64,000 nt of DNA, from positions 1 to 64,000 of the forward strand of contig CANOZK010000001.1 in NCBI GenBank assembly GCA_947571775.1, given 5' to 3'. This document shows positions 1 through 8,580 of this stretch, one piece after another (position 1 is the stretch's first letter; the number at the start of each line of letters is the position of its first letter). The DNA comes from an uncultured Lachnospiraceae bacterium (lineage in GTDB: Bacteria; Bacillota; Clostridia; Lachnospirales; Lachnospiraceae). The position numbers and the translations under genes are program-made. The notes beneath the pieces were generated by a model that had not been told where the DNA came from, ran no database searches, and saw only the letters and a program-made list of their open reading frames with translations.

Positions 1-97
1 TGACAATCCTGATGACTGGACGCAGATGGAACAGGAAGGAATGAACAGCAGCGTTACAGACAAGGCTGTCATTACAAAGGAAATCCATGTAGAGTAA
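1..97 (+). CDS. C-terminal end of an unidentified protein (cut by window edge)
   Basis: An open frame enters the window at base 2 and stops at TAA 95-97, giving 31 residues that are acidic and end in HVE. A hairpin with a T-rich tail follows at 161-198, as expected for the end of a gene. I do not recognise the family from so short a piece, and no function is proposed. Confidence 0.5.
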   Translation, partial: DNPDDWTQMEQEGMNSSVTDKAVITKEIHVE

Positions 98-160
98 GTG
101 GGCAGAAGTTTTTAAAGTAAGGAATATATGATACTTAAATGAATTAGGTATTAAGGCGGG

Positions 161-198
161 AAAGCGTTTGTTGGAAAAAAACCAATGAGCGCTTTTCT
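161..198 (+). terminator. Rho-independent terminator after the leftmost gene
   Basis: Arms AAAGCG (161-166) and CGCTTT (190-195) with an inner TTGG/CCAA pairing around an A-rich loop, followed by TTTTCT. Position and polarity fit termination of the plus-strand partial gene ending at 97. Confidence 0.55.
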
Positions 199-384
199 AC
201 ATTTGGAAATAACGATACGCTGCCGTTCCCCGCCAGTCCTTTCCTAGTTTCAGATACACTGATTTTTAGAAACGGAGGACAGGACATTGACAGAAAAAGA
301 AGATGAAGAAGATAAAAAGGTGCGGCAATTTATACTGTTCTGCCTTACTGCACTGAAATATGAAAAGCTGAACTATTGAGATGG

Positions 385-486
385 TCAACCATTTTTGATT
401 TGGTCGTTCCGCTTCAAATTTAATGTTTTCTTGTCCTGCTTCTGCCAATCGGTATATTCCTGCCATGCTTCATTTTCCCATAGCAC
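385..486 (-). pseudogene. YoeB/Txe-type mRNA interferase toxin, truncated remnant
   Basis: Directly downstream of the RelB-type antitoxin, a frame opening at GTG 484-486 reads VLWENEAWQEYTDWQKQDKK and ends at TGA 385-387 after 33 codons. This matches the N-terminal helix of YoeB-family ribosome-dependent RNases (W..AW.DY..WQ..DKK), which are normally about 85 residues. The central and C-terminal catalytic parts are missing, and the following sequence has no continuing homologous frame that I can see. It is a toxin gene that lost its active site while the antitoxin frame stayed open. Assignment rests on the motif and on gene order. Confidence 0.6.
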
Positions 487-495
487 TCCTATATG

Positions 496-756
496 CTATA
501 CCTCAATCAGTTCATGTTCTTTAGGAATGGACTTCCCCGATTCAATGTTTGCGGCACGTTCTTCCAGCACCCTTATATTGGATTCTGAATAAAAATTGTC
601 TGCCGCCACCTCAAACGGTATTCTTCTTTCATTCCCCACCTTGACCGCAAAAATGTTGAAAGCCGTGCTAAGCGACAGCCCCATTTCCTTGCAGGCTGAT
701 TCCATCTTTCGCTTTACATCTTCATCAATTCTAAAATTTACCATTGTCTGTGCCAT
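496..756 (-). CDS. RelB/DinJ-family antitoxin (type II toxin-antitoxin)
   Basis: An 86-residue protein starting at ATG 754-756 (MAQTMVNFRIDEDVKRK), preceded by AAAGGAGCGGTGATAAC; a longer frame upstream has no ribosome binding site. The N-terminus has the ribbon-helix-helix pattern of DinJ/RelB antitoxins (VNFRIDEDVK, then GLSLSTAFNIF). The acidic C-terminal half would wrap the toxin. Family role: bind and neutralise a RelE/YoeB-type ribosome-dependent RNase and repress the operon. Here the partner at 385-486 is only a fragment, so this is probably an orphan antitoxin. It could still regulate its own promoter or counter a toxin encoded elsewhere. Confidence 0.85.
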   Translation of the reverse strand: MAQTMVNFRIDEDVKRKMESACKEMGLSLSTAFNIFAVKVGNERRIPFEVAADNFYSESNIRVLEERAANIESGKSIPKEHELIEV

Positions 757-878
757 GTTATCACCGCTCCTTTTTTCTTTATTGTAATACAATCAATACA
801 CAATGTAAAGCATTTGTTTTTTATAAAAAGGGCAGCAGAATTCTCCGCTGTTTCTTTTCTCAATATTCAGTTGTAACT

Positions 879-951
879 CTACACATAATACGGATTCGGC
901 TTCATTGCAAGCGTGATAATGTCGATAATCCAACCAATACCAAACAATCCC
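879..951 (-). pseudogene. TM2-domain membrane protein, C-terminal remnant
   Basis: One minus frame reads GLFGIGWIIDIITLAMKPNP and ends at TAG 879-881. The GLFGIGWIID(I/L)I pattern is the second transmembrane stretch of TM2-domain proteins. Only about 24 codons remain, joined directly to the BlaI-type fragment in a different frame, so the junction looks like a deletion that fused two dead genes. The assignment rests on a short motif. Confidence 0.4.
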
Positions 952-1128
952 ATTGAGCTTATCAAGCAAAGTTTTGGTTTGCGCCTCTTGATAGTCTGTT
1001 TCTAAAACAATCGCAATGTATTGATTGCGAAAACCCGTTTTACTTGTTTTCAAAAAACCTTTGTTAGCCAGACGCGAGAGCAAAGTTATAATTGTGTTTT
1101 TCGTCCACGGAGTTCCTTTGTACTCTAC
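952..1128 (-). pseudogene. BlaI/MecI-type repressor, internal remnant
   Basis: Between a stop at 1129-1131 and the TM2 junction the minus frame reads VEYKGTPWTKNTIITLLSRL, then ANKGFL, and ends with a run ETDYQEAQTKTLLDKLNG. This is the recognition helix and start of the dimerisation arm of BlaI/MecI/CopY winged-helix repressors (W.K.TI.TLL.RL..KG). The N-terminal helix and the C-terminal dimer domain are absent. No BlaR/MecR sensor or beta-lactamase lies nearby. It appears non-functional. Confidence 0.6.
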
Positions 1129-1218
1129 TTACAGGATAACGTTTTGTACTCCAGACATCAAGCTTATTATATCGTTGTGTTTCTATATGCTCTTGTTAAG
1201 GAAAGATATTATTGTTTA

Positions 1219-3396
1219 TTAAAACAACGTATCGTTGCGCAATGTCTCACTCAAGTCGCTTTGCAAAAGACGCTTTGCACCAATGTAATAAGCAAGTGCG
1301 ACAAAAAATATAATAGCAAACGCAAATATCAAAATGGGCAGAATCGGGGCTTCTGACCAAAATACCGCCGGGTCTAAATAGCTTGCAGTTACAGCGAACT
1401 GTATAAACAGCACAGTAAGGGGCAATGTGATCAACAGCGGTTTCCCTGCAATCACAAATGCCTCCACACAAAATAGTTTCCTCATTTCGTGCAAAGTTAA
1501 GCCGATGGACATATATTGGGCAAATTCCCGCTTTCTCTGGCGCAAGAATCCCAACGTATTTGAGAATACATTCGCAATCCCAATAATGGCAAGCAATACG
1601 CAGAAAGCTCCTAAAATCACTTTCATTCCATATATTAAGCTGTCATTTGAAAGCCTTTCCTGCACTCGGTTTTCGCTTTCCGTTTTATATTCCTGTGAAA
1701 CAAGCTGTACGATTTCTTTTTCCAAGCTGTCCAAATCGTTTTCGTTTGAGAGAATCCGAATATAGCTGTCGGGTTCCGTTTCGCATATCTGTCCCAACGC
1801 TTCCTTCCACATCGTAAGCGGGATAAAGTGTACAAGAGCATAGTCTTCATATTCTTCCCTCAGTACGGGGACTGTCTGCGTATAAGATAAAATAGGAATT
1901 TCTATGTTCAAATCCTCCTTGTAAAGCGTTGTCGTCTGGCTGTCCTCCCTGACAAACGGAATATACTCTTTGTAGCGGAAATTGCTGTTTGCACTGTCCC
2001 AAATTTGATTCAATACGATTGCCCCATCAAGGCTTGGCGTAATTCCAATCTGCGAACAGAAGTTTAAAAAACTTGTATCATCCAAAATGACAATCGGAGC
2101 ACATACTTGGAATTTGTTTTCTGCCTCCTTCGTTCCTGTTAGCGCCCCAATACCGCCAAGCGACAACAATTCCTCACTCTGTAATCCTTCCGTTAGGAAC
2201 GTCGTTGCATCTGCTTTTTGATACACAACGGCGTCTTGTATTCCAGAAATCTCCTGCAATTCTTTTGTCAGGCTGAAATCCGATAATTCTGAATCCTTTA
2301 GGGTTATCATAATGTCCCACGCATCCTGATACCGTTCAAAGTAAGTATATCTGGTACTGATGGCGGCAAGAGTGGTAAAACACAGCATAATAGAAAAACC
2401 CAGAAAAGACAGCGACAATGATAATGTGGATATTCTTAAAGATTTTCTTTGGGCTTTTAATGCGTTTCCCGCAAGTTCGCCTTTTATGCCAAACAGCGCA
2501 GATAAAATCCGGGAATGTTTTCTCTTTTTTAACAGTAAACCGTCTGTATTTCGGATTGCTTCAAGCGGCGTCATTTTGCTTAATTTTCTTGCAGGTATCC
2601 ACGCTGAAAAAAGCACTGTCAAAACAGAAATCAAAATAGTGACTACAAATATGGATAGCCGATAATGAAAAACTGCTTCATGACGTCCCGATACGTCCGC
2701 GGCAAAGATGTTGACTGTCTCTATGAAACAAAAGCTTATAAAAATCCCTAATAAGCTGCCCAGTATCATCGGCAGTACGCTTAAAACTGCCGCTTCTTGC
2801 AGCAGACAGCTTCTGATCTGCCTTGGCGTAGCTCCAACGCTTGAAAAAATGCCAAACTGATGGATTCTGGCATTCATGGACAATTCAAAGGAGTTGCGGA
2901 TAATTAACACCAATGACAGTGCTACAATCATCAATATTACCAGATACAACGTTAAGAGCATTGGTGGATCCGCATCCTCTGGGTCGTGTATCAAATACCG
3001 TGACAAAAACAGCGAGTGGTATTGTATGGAATCTTCTTTCAATCCAAGCTGTGCGGAAATCAACGGCATATCACGATAAATGGTTCGGACATTCTGAAAA
3101 TAAACATCCATCACAGTTTCATCTGGTTTCGATAATTCTTCATTCATAACCGCTTTTTCCACATTGGCAAATTGGCGTATTGTAGAGAGATTGTCTTGCA
3201 CGAATTTTTTGCAGACAATGCGTCCCTGCCAGTCGCCCTCCTCCAAAACGATTTGCTCCACCTCATATATCCAGAAATTATAAGCTATGCTGCACAGCAA
3301 GGATAAAAACATCGTGGCAATCAGAGCCGCCCCCATAATCGATATACTGGATGCACGATTATGTTTTATATAACTCTTGGAGTAGTCTTTCCACAT
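1219..3396 (-). CDS. ABC transporter permease, duplicated FtsX type
   Basis: A 725-residue integral membrane protein starting at ATG 3396 behind GGAGGTGAATAAAA, two bases after the ATPase gene. One transmembrane helix lies near residues 15-40, then an extracytoplasmic stretch of about 100 residues. A three-helix FtsX domain follows (about 150-285, with the SSVGATPRQIR coupling segment), then another helix near 320-350, an extracytoplasmic domain of about 230 residues, and a second FtsX triplet at the C-terminus. This is the layout of MacB/BceB/Vex-like permeases that move or detach peptides and amphiphiles rather than import nutrients. The adjacent ATPase and two-component system suggest a resistance or sensing module for envelope-active peptides. 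The substrate is unknown. Confidence 0.88.
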   Translation of the reverse strand: MWKDYSKSYIKHNRASSISIMGAALIATMFLSLLCSIAYNFWIYEVEQIVLEEGDWQGRIVCKKFVQDNLSTIRQFANVEKAVMNEELSKPDETVMDVYFQNVRTIYRDMPLISAQLGLKEDSIQYHSLFLSRYLIHDPEDADPPMLLTLYLVILMIVALSLVLIIRNSFELSMNARIHQFGIFSSVGATPRQIRSCLLQEAAVLSVLPMILGSLLGIFISFCFIETVNIFAADVSGRHEAVFHYRLSIFVVTILISVLTVLFSAWIPARKLSKMTPLEAIRNTDGLLLKKRKHSRILSALFGIKGELAGNALKAQRKSLRISTLSLSLSFLGFSIMLCFTTLAAISTRYTYFERYQDAWDIMITLKDSELSDFSLTKELQEISGIQDAVVYQKADATTFLTEGLQSEELLSLGGIGALTGTKEAENKFQVCAPIVILDDTSFLNFCSQIGITPSLDGAIVLNQIWDSANSNFRYKEYIPFVREDSQTTTLYKEDLNIEIPILSYTQTVPVLREEYEDYALVHFIPLTMWKEALGQICETEPDSYIRILSNENDLDSLEKEIVQLVSQEYKTESENRVQERLSNDSLIYGMKVILGAFCVLLAIIGIANVFSNTLGFLRQRKREFAQYMSIGLTLHEMRKLFCVEAFVIAGKPLLITLPLTVLFIQFAVTASYLDPAVFWSEAPILPILIFAFAIIFFVALAYYIGAKRLLQSDLSETLRNDTLF

Positions 3397-3398
3397 TT

Positions 3399-4130
3399 TT
3401 ATTCACCTCCGTTGCTTTCGTGTCCCCTGGGACACGCGCGCCATTCGGCCAAATCGCGGAAATAGTCGTTGACTATTTTTCCATCTTCTATGGTCACAAT
3501 GCGATCTGCCTCCAATGCGATTTTCTCATCGTGCGTAATAAGGAGGATCGTCTGTTTCAAATTACGGTTCGACAGCTTTAAGAGGTCGATAATCTCTTTT
3601 GAATTTTTCTGGTCAAGGTTTCCTGTCGGTTCGTCGGCAAGAAGAATAGCCGGACGGTAAATCAAAGACCTTGCGATTGCGACCCTTTGCTGCTGCCCTC
3701 CAGATAGCTGGCTGGGCAGGCTCTTCATTTTATCTGCGATTCCTAACGTCTTTACAATCGTTTCCAAATATTCTGCATCCGGTTTCCTCTTGTCAAGAAG
3801 CATAGGCAGAAGAATATTTTTTTCTACTGTCAGAGTTGGAATCAGGTTATAAAACTGATAAACCAGACCGACCTTTCTTCTCCTGAAAATTGCGGCGTCC
3901 GTAGCATTCAATTCGTTAATGTTGACGCCGTCGATTGTTACCGTGCCTTTTGTCGGCTTATCTACACTGCCCAAAATATGCAGAAGCGTCGATTTTCCAG
4001 AGCCGGACGCCCCAACGATTGCAACAAATTCCCCTTTTTCAATGGACAGATGGATTCCATTTAAAGCGGCAACTGGATTTCCGCCTTCCCCAAACACCTT
4101 TTCTATACCGTTACATCTGAGTATTTCCAT
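3399..4130 (-). CDS. ABC transporter ATPase (MacB/BceA type)
   Basis: A 243-residue ATPase starting at ATG 4130 (MEILRCNGIEK) behind AAAGGAGGATGTGACCGC; a 14-residue upstream extension lacks a binding site. Walker A is GASGSGKST, the signature is [15 protein letters not shown], and Walker B is [12 protein letters not shown] followed by the H-loop ITHDEK. These are typical of the LolD/MacB/BceA subgroup that pairs with FtsX permeases. The C-terminus carries about 15 extra residues (RACPRGHESNGGE) running into the permease ribosome binding site. A promoter-like region with phased direct repeats lies upstream at 4225-4256, so the ATPase-permease pair can be expressed apart from the kinase genes. 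Confidence 0.92.
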   Translation of the reverse strand: MEILRCNGIEKVFGEGGNPVAALNGIHLSIEKGEFVAIVGASGSGKSTLLHILGSVDKPTKGTVTIDGVNINELNATDAAIFRRRKVGLVYQFYNLIPTLTVEKNILLPMLLDKRKPDAEYLETIVKTLGIADKMKSLPSQLSGGQQQRVAIARSLIYRPAILLADEPTGNLDQKNSKEIIDLLKLSNRNLKQTILLITHDEKIALEADRIVTIEDGKIVNDYFRDLAEWRACPRGHESNGGE

Positions 4131-4224
4131 GCGGTCACATCCTCCTTTACGCTCACGCAGGCAATAAGCCAAGCAGATATGTCAGTTTTTTAGGGATCTT
4201 TCTACAAGAACCTTACCATCCTGC

Positions 4225-4256
4225 ATTATAGCAAATGAAAGTGACAACTCAGTGAC
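4225..4256 (-). promoter_or_regulatory. Candidate response-regulator-activated promoter of the first ABC pair
   Basis: On the minus strand two copies of GTCACT (plus-strand AGTGAC at 4240-4245 and 4251-4256) are spaced exactly 11 bp apart. A TATAAT box (4225-4230) follows, with 17 bp separating it from a poor -35 hexamer that overlaps the repeats. One-helical-turn direct repeats over a weak -35 are the usual binding pattern of OmpR-family regulators such as the one encoded at 5464-6135. Role inferred. Confidence 0.5.
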
Positions 4257-4291
4257 TATATCCAAGGGCATCCCATTTTGCCACACGGCAA

Positions 4292-5467
4292 TCATTTCAT
4301 ATAAAAACGAATTTCAAAACAAGCGCCGCTGCCAGAAAGATTGAACGCGCGGATGACTCCATTTTGCATTTCTATGATTGCTTTAGAAAGGGAAAGGCCG
4401 ATTCCAATTCCCGTATCTTTCGCTCTTTTTCCCCGATAGAATCGTTCAAACAGATGAGGCAAGTCCTCTTTTGCAAATCCCTGTCCCTCATCCCATATCC
4501 GTATCTGCACATAGAGCGGATTCTTTTCATAGGAACAATGAATGGCAGCGCCGGATTCAGACGCTTCTATACAATTTTTCATCAGGTTCATGACCGCTTC
4601 CATTGTCCAGTCTAAATCCACAGTAATATGCATTTCTCCCAGTTCTGGAATATCAAGCAAAATGTTTTTTTGCATAAACAGCTCATATAGATTGTCAGCC
4701 GCCAGAGTAAGCAGAGTAAAAACATCTGTAAGTTTTTCGTTAAACGCAAGTGTTCCCGCATCAATGCGGGATAATAACAATAACGCTTCTTCCAAACGCG
4801 TAAGCCTGTTTATCTGCCGTTCTATTTCCATAACGCCGCTCCCCAAACGTTCTTTTGCCATCTGGACAGATAACGAAATGCAAGTAATCGGCGTTTTTAG
4901 CTGATGCGCAATGTTAAAAAGATTTTCTGCAAAATGGTTTCGTGCCGTAAGCGCGGCGTCTCTTGTCTGGTAAAGTGTCGTCACCGTTTTATATATTTCG
5001 TCTTGCAGTCTGGAAAATTCATCTTCCGAGGTATCCAAAAGCAATCCGTGTCCGCCGGTATTGATTTTCTCCAAATACTCCGTTAATGTTCGGATACGGA
5101 TAGCTGATTTTCTATGCCAATACCAAAAGGAGAAAAGAAACAACATACCGCCTGTCAAAAAGCCAAAAACGGCAATCCAGAGGACTGTCGTATCCGCAAT
5201 CCTTAGATTTGACGGATGGTATCCAAAAGCAGATAATGTATTTTCACCGACGCCCATTATATACAAGTCCTGAGTTTTCCATAATTCTAAAATATACTGT
5301 CTGGAATCTGGATATTTCTGGATAATGCTTTCACAAACTCCTCCCAACATCTGAAAACATACAGAACGATAATAAACAGTAAGAGAAAATGTGATTATGG
5401 CCGCAACAATCAAACTGACGGACAATACAAACAGAACCGTCATTTTTCTATTTGATTTTTTGTTCAT
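4292..5467 (-). CDS. Sensor histidine kinase of the first ABC module
   Basis: A 391-residue membrane kinase. Transmembrane helices lie at about residues 9-32 and 92-116, enclosing an extracytoplasmic loop of about 60 residues. A linker, a HisKA domain with phospho-acceptor His188 in NIAHQLKTPIT, and a HATPase_c domain follow (N box NLMKNCIEAS, G boxes DEGQGF and GIGIGLSLSKA). The start overlaps the regulator stop by four bases, so the two are translationally coupled. It probably senses an envelope stress or peptide signal and phosphorylates the partner regulator, which would switch on the ABC genes downstream. The loop is longer than in intramembrane-sensing BceS kinases, so a direct ligand is possible. 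Confidence 0.9.
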   Translation of the reverse strand: MNKKSNRKMTVLFVLSVSLIVAAIITFSLTVYYRSVCFQMLGGVCESIIQKYPDSRQYILELWKTQDLYIMGVGENTLSAFGYHPSNLRIADTTVLWIAVFGFLTGGMLFLFSFWYWHRKSAIRIRTLTEYLEKINTGGHGLLLDTSEDEFSRLQDEIYKTVTTLYQTRDAALTARNHFAENLFNIAHQLKTPITCISLSVQMAKERLGSGVMEIERQINRLTRLEEALLLLSRIDAGTLAFNEKLTDVFTLLTLAADNLYELFMQKNILLDIPELGEMHITVDLDWTMEAVMNLMKNCIEASESGAAIHCSYEKNPLYVQIRIWDEGQGFAKEDLPHLFERFYRGKRAKDTGIGIGLSLSKAIIEMQNGVIRAFNLSGSGACFEIRFYMK

Positions 5468-6135
5468 GGCTCATCCTCCATACGATAACCAAAACTTCGG
5501 ATTGTCTTTAGGCAGAGCGGATGATGGAGCTTTTCCCTCAACCGTTTCATTGTCACAGTCAGCGTATTGTCATTGACGTAATTCCCTTTGTTATCCCATA
5601 TTTGTGCTAATAGACGCTCTCTTGTCACGGTTTTGCCTTTGTTTTCTATCAAAAGCTGCAAAAGCTGATATTCCGTCTGGCTGACCGCGATTTCTTCTTC
5701 GCCGCAAAACACCGCCATCTTGTTTTTGTCAATCGAAATGGAACCGCAGGAAAGATACTGGCTTTGTATGTTTCCTGCTCTGCGGAGCAACGCGTGAATC
5801 CGGGAATACAAGACCTCCAGTACAAAAGGTTTTGTCACATAATCGTCTGCCCCGTCCTCAAACCCAGAGATAATATCATGGGGATCATCCCGGATAGTCA
5901 GAAAAATAATCGGCAATTCTCTCCATTTTGAACGTATCCATCTGCAAAATCCGTCTCCCTTGCCATCCGGCATATTCCAGTCAATCAGTGCAATACTTGG
6001 AATATGATGCTCAAATGCCTTCCTTGCACTTCCCAACGTCTCAAATATAAAAACCGAATATCCTTTCTGGTTCAAATATTCTTTTACAGTCGTTGCAATG
6101 CTTTCATCATCTTCTATATAATAGATTTCTATCAT
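5464..6135 (-). CDS. OmpR-family response regulator of the first ABC module
   Basis: A 223-residue regulator starting at ATG 6135 (MIEIYYIEDDES), preceded by GAGGAGACGAAAGA; the longer frame to 6198 runs into a repeat element and is not used. The receiver domain has the acidic pair E8-D9/D10, phospho-acceptor Asp52 (IDWNMPDGKG), Thr80 and Lys102 (TKPF). A C-terminal winged helix (about 130-220, with LREKLHHPLCLKTIRSFGYR) binds DNA. It is first in a regulator-kinase-ATPase-permease series. The 11-bp direct repeats at 4240-4256 are a likely target. Confidence 0.92.
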   Translation of the reverse strand: MIEIYYIEDDESIATTVKEYLNQKGYSVFIFETLGSARKAFEHHIPSIALIDWNMPDGKGDGFCRWIRSKWRELPIIFLTIRDDPHDIISGFEDGADDYVTKPFVLEVLYSRIHALLRRAGNIQSQYLSCGSISIDKNKMAVFCGEEEIAVSQTEYQLLQLLIENKGKTVTRERLLAQIWDNKGNYVNDNTLTVTMKRLREKLHHPLCLKTIRSFGYRMEDEP

Positions 6136-6176
6136 TCTTTCGTCTCCTCGTGATTTCTCCGCCGCATATTCGTTGG

Positions 6177-6245
6177 TTTTTCTGCGAGAAAAGTACAAAA
6201 AGCGCCGGGGAATTACGATTTCCCCCGGCCCCCTTTAAACGCTGT
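6177..6245. repeat. Dispersed palindrome plus GC hairpin, copy 1
   Basis: TTTTCT-GCG-AGAAAAGTAC (6178-6196) lies beside a GC-rich hairpin (GCCGGGG 6204-6210 with CCCCGGC 6223-6229) and the tail AAACGCTGTTCTT. Nearly the same 70-bp block occurs at 29854-29932; related copies lie at 23014-23075, 23310-23332 and 58167-58188. Read on the minus strand, the hairpin is followed by CGCTTTTTG, so it can terminate transcription coming toward the regulator gene. Confidence 0.75.
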
Positions 6246-6361
6246 TCTTCAAAGAAAAGTCTTCTGTGATTTTTATTTTAACTAATGCATCGGCAGTGAA
6301 CAATAATAAGTGTTTGTTGAACTCACGTATATTAATCAAAGGCAGGATGTCCTTGCTTTAT

Positions 6362-6591
6362 TTACGAATGCTCTTCTAGTCAACGAACGGCGCAGTGCGC
6401 CAGACAGGCGGAACCGATTGGACAGGCATCCTCATTAAACCCAACTTTCGGATTGTGGGCAGGAGCGTCGGCACCTCGGAAATCTTTTCAATCTCCGCCA
6501 ATCTCCCAAATACCTTCGCGTTTCTATGCATCCAGCGACGGTGGGTAACTGTCTCCTCACACAGTTCCAGTGCCCGTTCATAAAAATTCAT
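6362..6591 (-). pseudogene. M20-family amidohydrolase/peptidase, deletion remnant
   Basis: The ATG at 6591 has a good upstream AGGAGGT-like site and opens a frame reading MNFYERALELCEETVTHRRW and then a M20-like HRNA segment. After about 45 residues the reading shifts. Another minus frame continues with AHNPKVGFNEDACPIGSACL and AHCAVR, then an in-frame TGA (where family members have Trp), then LEEHS and TAA at 6362-6364. These are the first and last segments of a M20 metallo-amidohydrolase of roughly 390 residues. About 1 kb from the middle, including the metal-site segments, is gone. Clearly dead. Confidence 0.65.
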
Positions 6592-6778
6592 AATCGTACC
6601 TCCTTATGTTGAGTAGCTTTGACACAGTCAACAACGTTTATAGCTTGCCCATTGATTTCCAAATTCCATTGTTTTCTTTGCTAAAACTTCATTGGCAATC
6701 ACCTTTTTAACGATGAGAAAATTATACCATACATTATCTTGGAAATATATAGGCTACTTATTTAATTGTCTTTATACT

Positions 6779-6809
6779 ACAAAATCAGCGGCCATAAAGA
6801 CCGCTGATT
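6779..6809 (-). terminator. Terminator of the reductase-flavodoxin operon
   Basis: A perfect 9-bp stem AATCAGCGG (6783-6791) / CCGCTGATT (6801-6809). On the minus strand it is followed by a short T-rich stretch (ATTTTGTAG). It sits just past the flavodoxin stop at 6825. Confidence 0.75.
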
Positions 6810-6824
6810 GACGATTCCAATTTA

Positions 6825-7448
6825 TCAGTATTGCAATGTTTTGATCCATTTATTCACCGTTTTCTGTGATGGTGCATTGTAGAAGTTACGTCCCTTCAGC
6901 CACTTTGTCTGATTATTGATGAGTGCATTTTTCCTCAGATTGCTTGCGCTGCTCCCAATGCCGCTGCTCAAAGAAGTGCAGAACGGAACTACTGTTTTCT
7001 TTTTGAGGCTAACGTTTTCTACAAGACTATACACGATATGGGGCGCTTGTCCCCACCAGATCGGATAACCGATGTAAACAACGTCTGCTTTTTTTACCGC
7101 TTTTTTGATTGCGCTTAAGTTCTTGATTTTTGGCCTTACTGTGCTGACTGCCGGGGAGCTTGCGCTTTCGTGCTCTTCTGTTACACGGCTGCCGTTGTCA
7201 GTCCAGTCGAGATCGGCTTCCGTATAGGGATCGGACGCTTTTATCTCAAGCATCTGTCCCTTTGTGTTCTTTTGAATTCTCTTCGCCGCTGTTTCCGTTG
7301 TTCCCGTTGCGCTGAAATACAAAATCACTACATTTTTCTTTGCCTTTGCCTGTACGACGGTGCTGCCCAGGTTTGCACATGTAAATGCCAGAACAAATGT
7401 CAGAACCAGAGAGAACACGCAAAAGCTTCTTTTTTTCCATCTCTTCAT
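6825..7448 (-). CDS. Exported flavodoxin-like protein
   Basis: A 207-residue protein starting at ATG 7448 (MKRWKKRSFCVFS) behind AAAGGGGAAAACCT. Residues 1-35 form a signal peptide: a basic N-region, a hydrophobic core, then VVQAKA. The flavodoxin fold follows, with the FMN phosphate loop YFSATGTTETAA near residue 45. YIGYPIWWGQAPHIVYSLVE is the typical central strand and aromatic stacking segment of flavodoxin_4/WrbA-like proteins. Exported flavodoxins are common in gut Clostridia, and their redox partner is usually unknown. It lies 50 bp downstream of the aldo/keto reductase and is probably co-transcribed with it. Confidence 0.88.
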   Translation of the reverse strand: MKRWKKRSFCVFSLVLTFVLAFTCANLGSTVVQAKAKKNVVILYFSATGTTETAAKRIQKNTKGQMLEIKASDPYTEADLDWTDNGSRVTEEHESASSPAVSTVRPKIKNLSAIKKAVKKADVVYIGYPIWWGQAPHIVYSLVENVSLKKKTVVPFCTSLSSGIGSSASNLRKNALINNQTKWLKGRNFYNAPSQKTVNKWIKTLQY

Positions 7449-7498
7449 AGGTTTTCCCCTTTCTTTTTCGTAAAATATGTCGGCTCGCACAGACTTCA

Positions 7499-8350
7499 CT
7501 ATTCATGGATTTTCATACTGTGCAGAAGCTTTACAAAGGCCGGATTATAATGATCTACAATCTCGCTGTGTCCAACGTCCAACTCAGATATTTCTTTCAT
7601 GTCTTCTTCGGAAAGGACAAAATCCCAGATATCCATATTTTGTTCCATCCGTTCTTTGTGAACAGATTTTGGGATAACCACAACGCCGCGCTGGATGTTC
7701 CAGCGGAGCGCGACCTGAGCGGCGCTTTTTCCATATTTCTCGCCGATACCAGTCAATACTGGATGTGTAAATATCCCATATTTTCCTTCTGCAAAAGGCC
7801 CCCACGCTTCCGGCCAAACGCCGTATTCTTTCATCTGTTTTAGAGCATCCTCCTGCTGGAAGAACGGGTGCAGCTCTACCTGATTGACAGCCGGAATCAC
7901 CTCCACTGTCTCGCACAGATCGGTTAGTACATGGGGATAAAAATTGCAGACGCCGATTGCACGGAGTACGCCTTCTTTATACAACTCCTCTAACACACGG
8001 TATGCGCCGTAATAATCACCCATGGGCTGATGGATCAGGTACAGATCTAGATATTCCAAGCCCAGTTTTTTTAGAGAAGTCTCCACCGCGGCCTTTGCGC
8101 TCTTGGCGCTGGCATCCTGTACCCAGAGCTTCGTTGTGATAAATAATTCCTCGCGGGGAATCCCGCACTTTTTAATAGCGGCTCCCACTGCCTCCTCATT
8201 TCCGTAGGCGGCGGCCGTGTCGATCAGGCGGTATCCGCTGGCAATGGCCTCCAAGACAGCTTTCTCGCATACCTGCGGATCGGGCACCTGAAAGACGCCG
8301 AAGCCTTCCAAAGGCATTTTGATTCCGTTGTTCAATGTTACAAACTCCAT
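7499..8350 (-). CDS. Aldo/keto reductase
   Basis: A 283-residue cytosolic NADPH-type reductase, full length for the family. The catalytic tetrad is visible: Asp in [13 protein letters not shown] with its Tyr, Lys in LFITTKLWV, and His in [14 protein letters not shown]. The NADP-binding segment [16 protein letters not shown] is near residue 225. Ribosome binding site AAGGAAGAAAGTCGTT precedes ATG 8350. Such enzymes reduce aldehydes and ketones, including methylglyoxal-type electrophiles; the physiological substrate here is unknown. Upstream (about 8464-8490) is an imperfect dyad around TTATAA reminiscent of MerR-type operators, but no MerR gene is adjacent. Confidence 0.92.
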   Translation of the reverse strand: MEFVTLNNGIKMPLEGFGVFQVPDPQVCEKAVLEAIASGYRLIDTAAAYGNEEAVGAAIKKCGIPREELFITTKLWVQDASAKSAKAAVETSLKKLGLEYLDLYLIHQPMGDYYGAYRVLEELYKEGVLRAIGVCNFYPHVLTDLCETVEVIPAVNQVELHPFFQQEDALKQMKEYGVWPEAWGPFAEGKYGIFTHPVLTGIGEKYGKSAAQVALRWNIQRGVVVIPKSVHKERMEQNMDIWDFVLSEEDMKEISELDVGHSEIVDHYNPAFVKLLHSMKIHE

Positions 8351-8580
8351 AACGACTTTCTTCCTTTCTTAAATCTTGTACAGAAAATGATTTCCAAACT
8401 TGATGTACTAAGTATAAAAGCATCTGGATATTTACGGAAGTCTCGTTTTGTTCATCAGTTTATACCCAAAGGTTATAACTTTACAGAAAATCTGTGCAGA
8501 CGTTATGGGCAGAGTAGCGCTTTGGATTGCAATGGGTCAATTTTAAAGGCAAGTAAGCATAACGATTACAAATAGCGCTG

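Noticed and set aside
8464..8490. MerR-type operator upstream of the aldo/keto reductase
   Set aside because: Only a short imperfect dyad around TTATAA, with no MerR gene nearby; too weak to list as a site.
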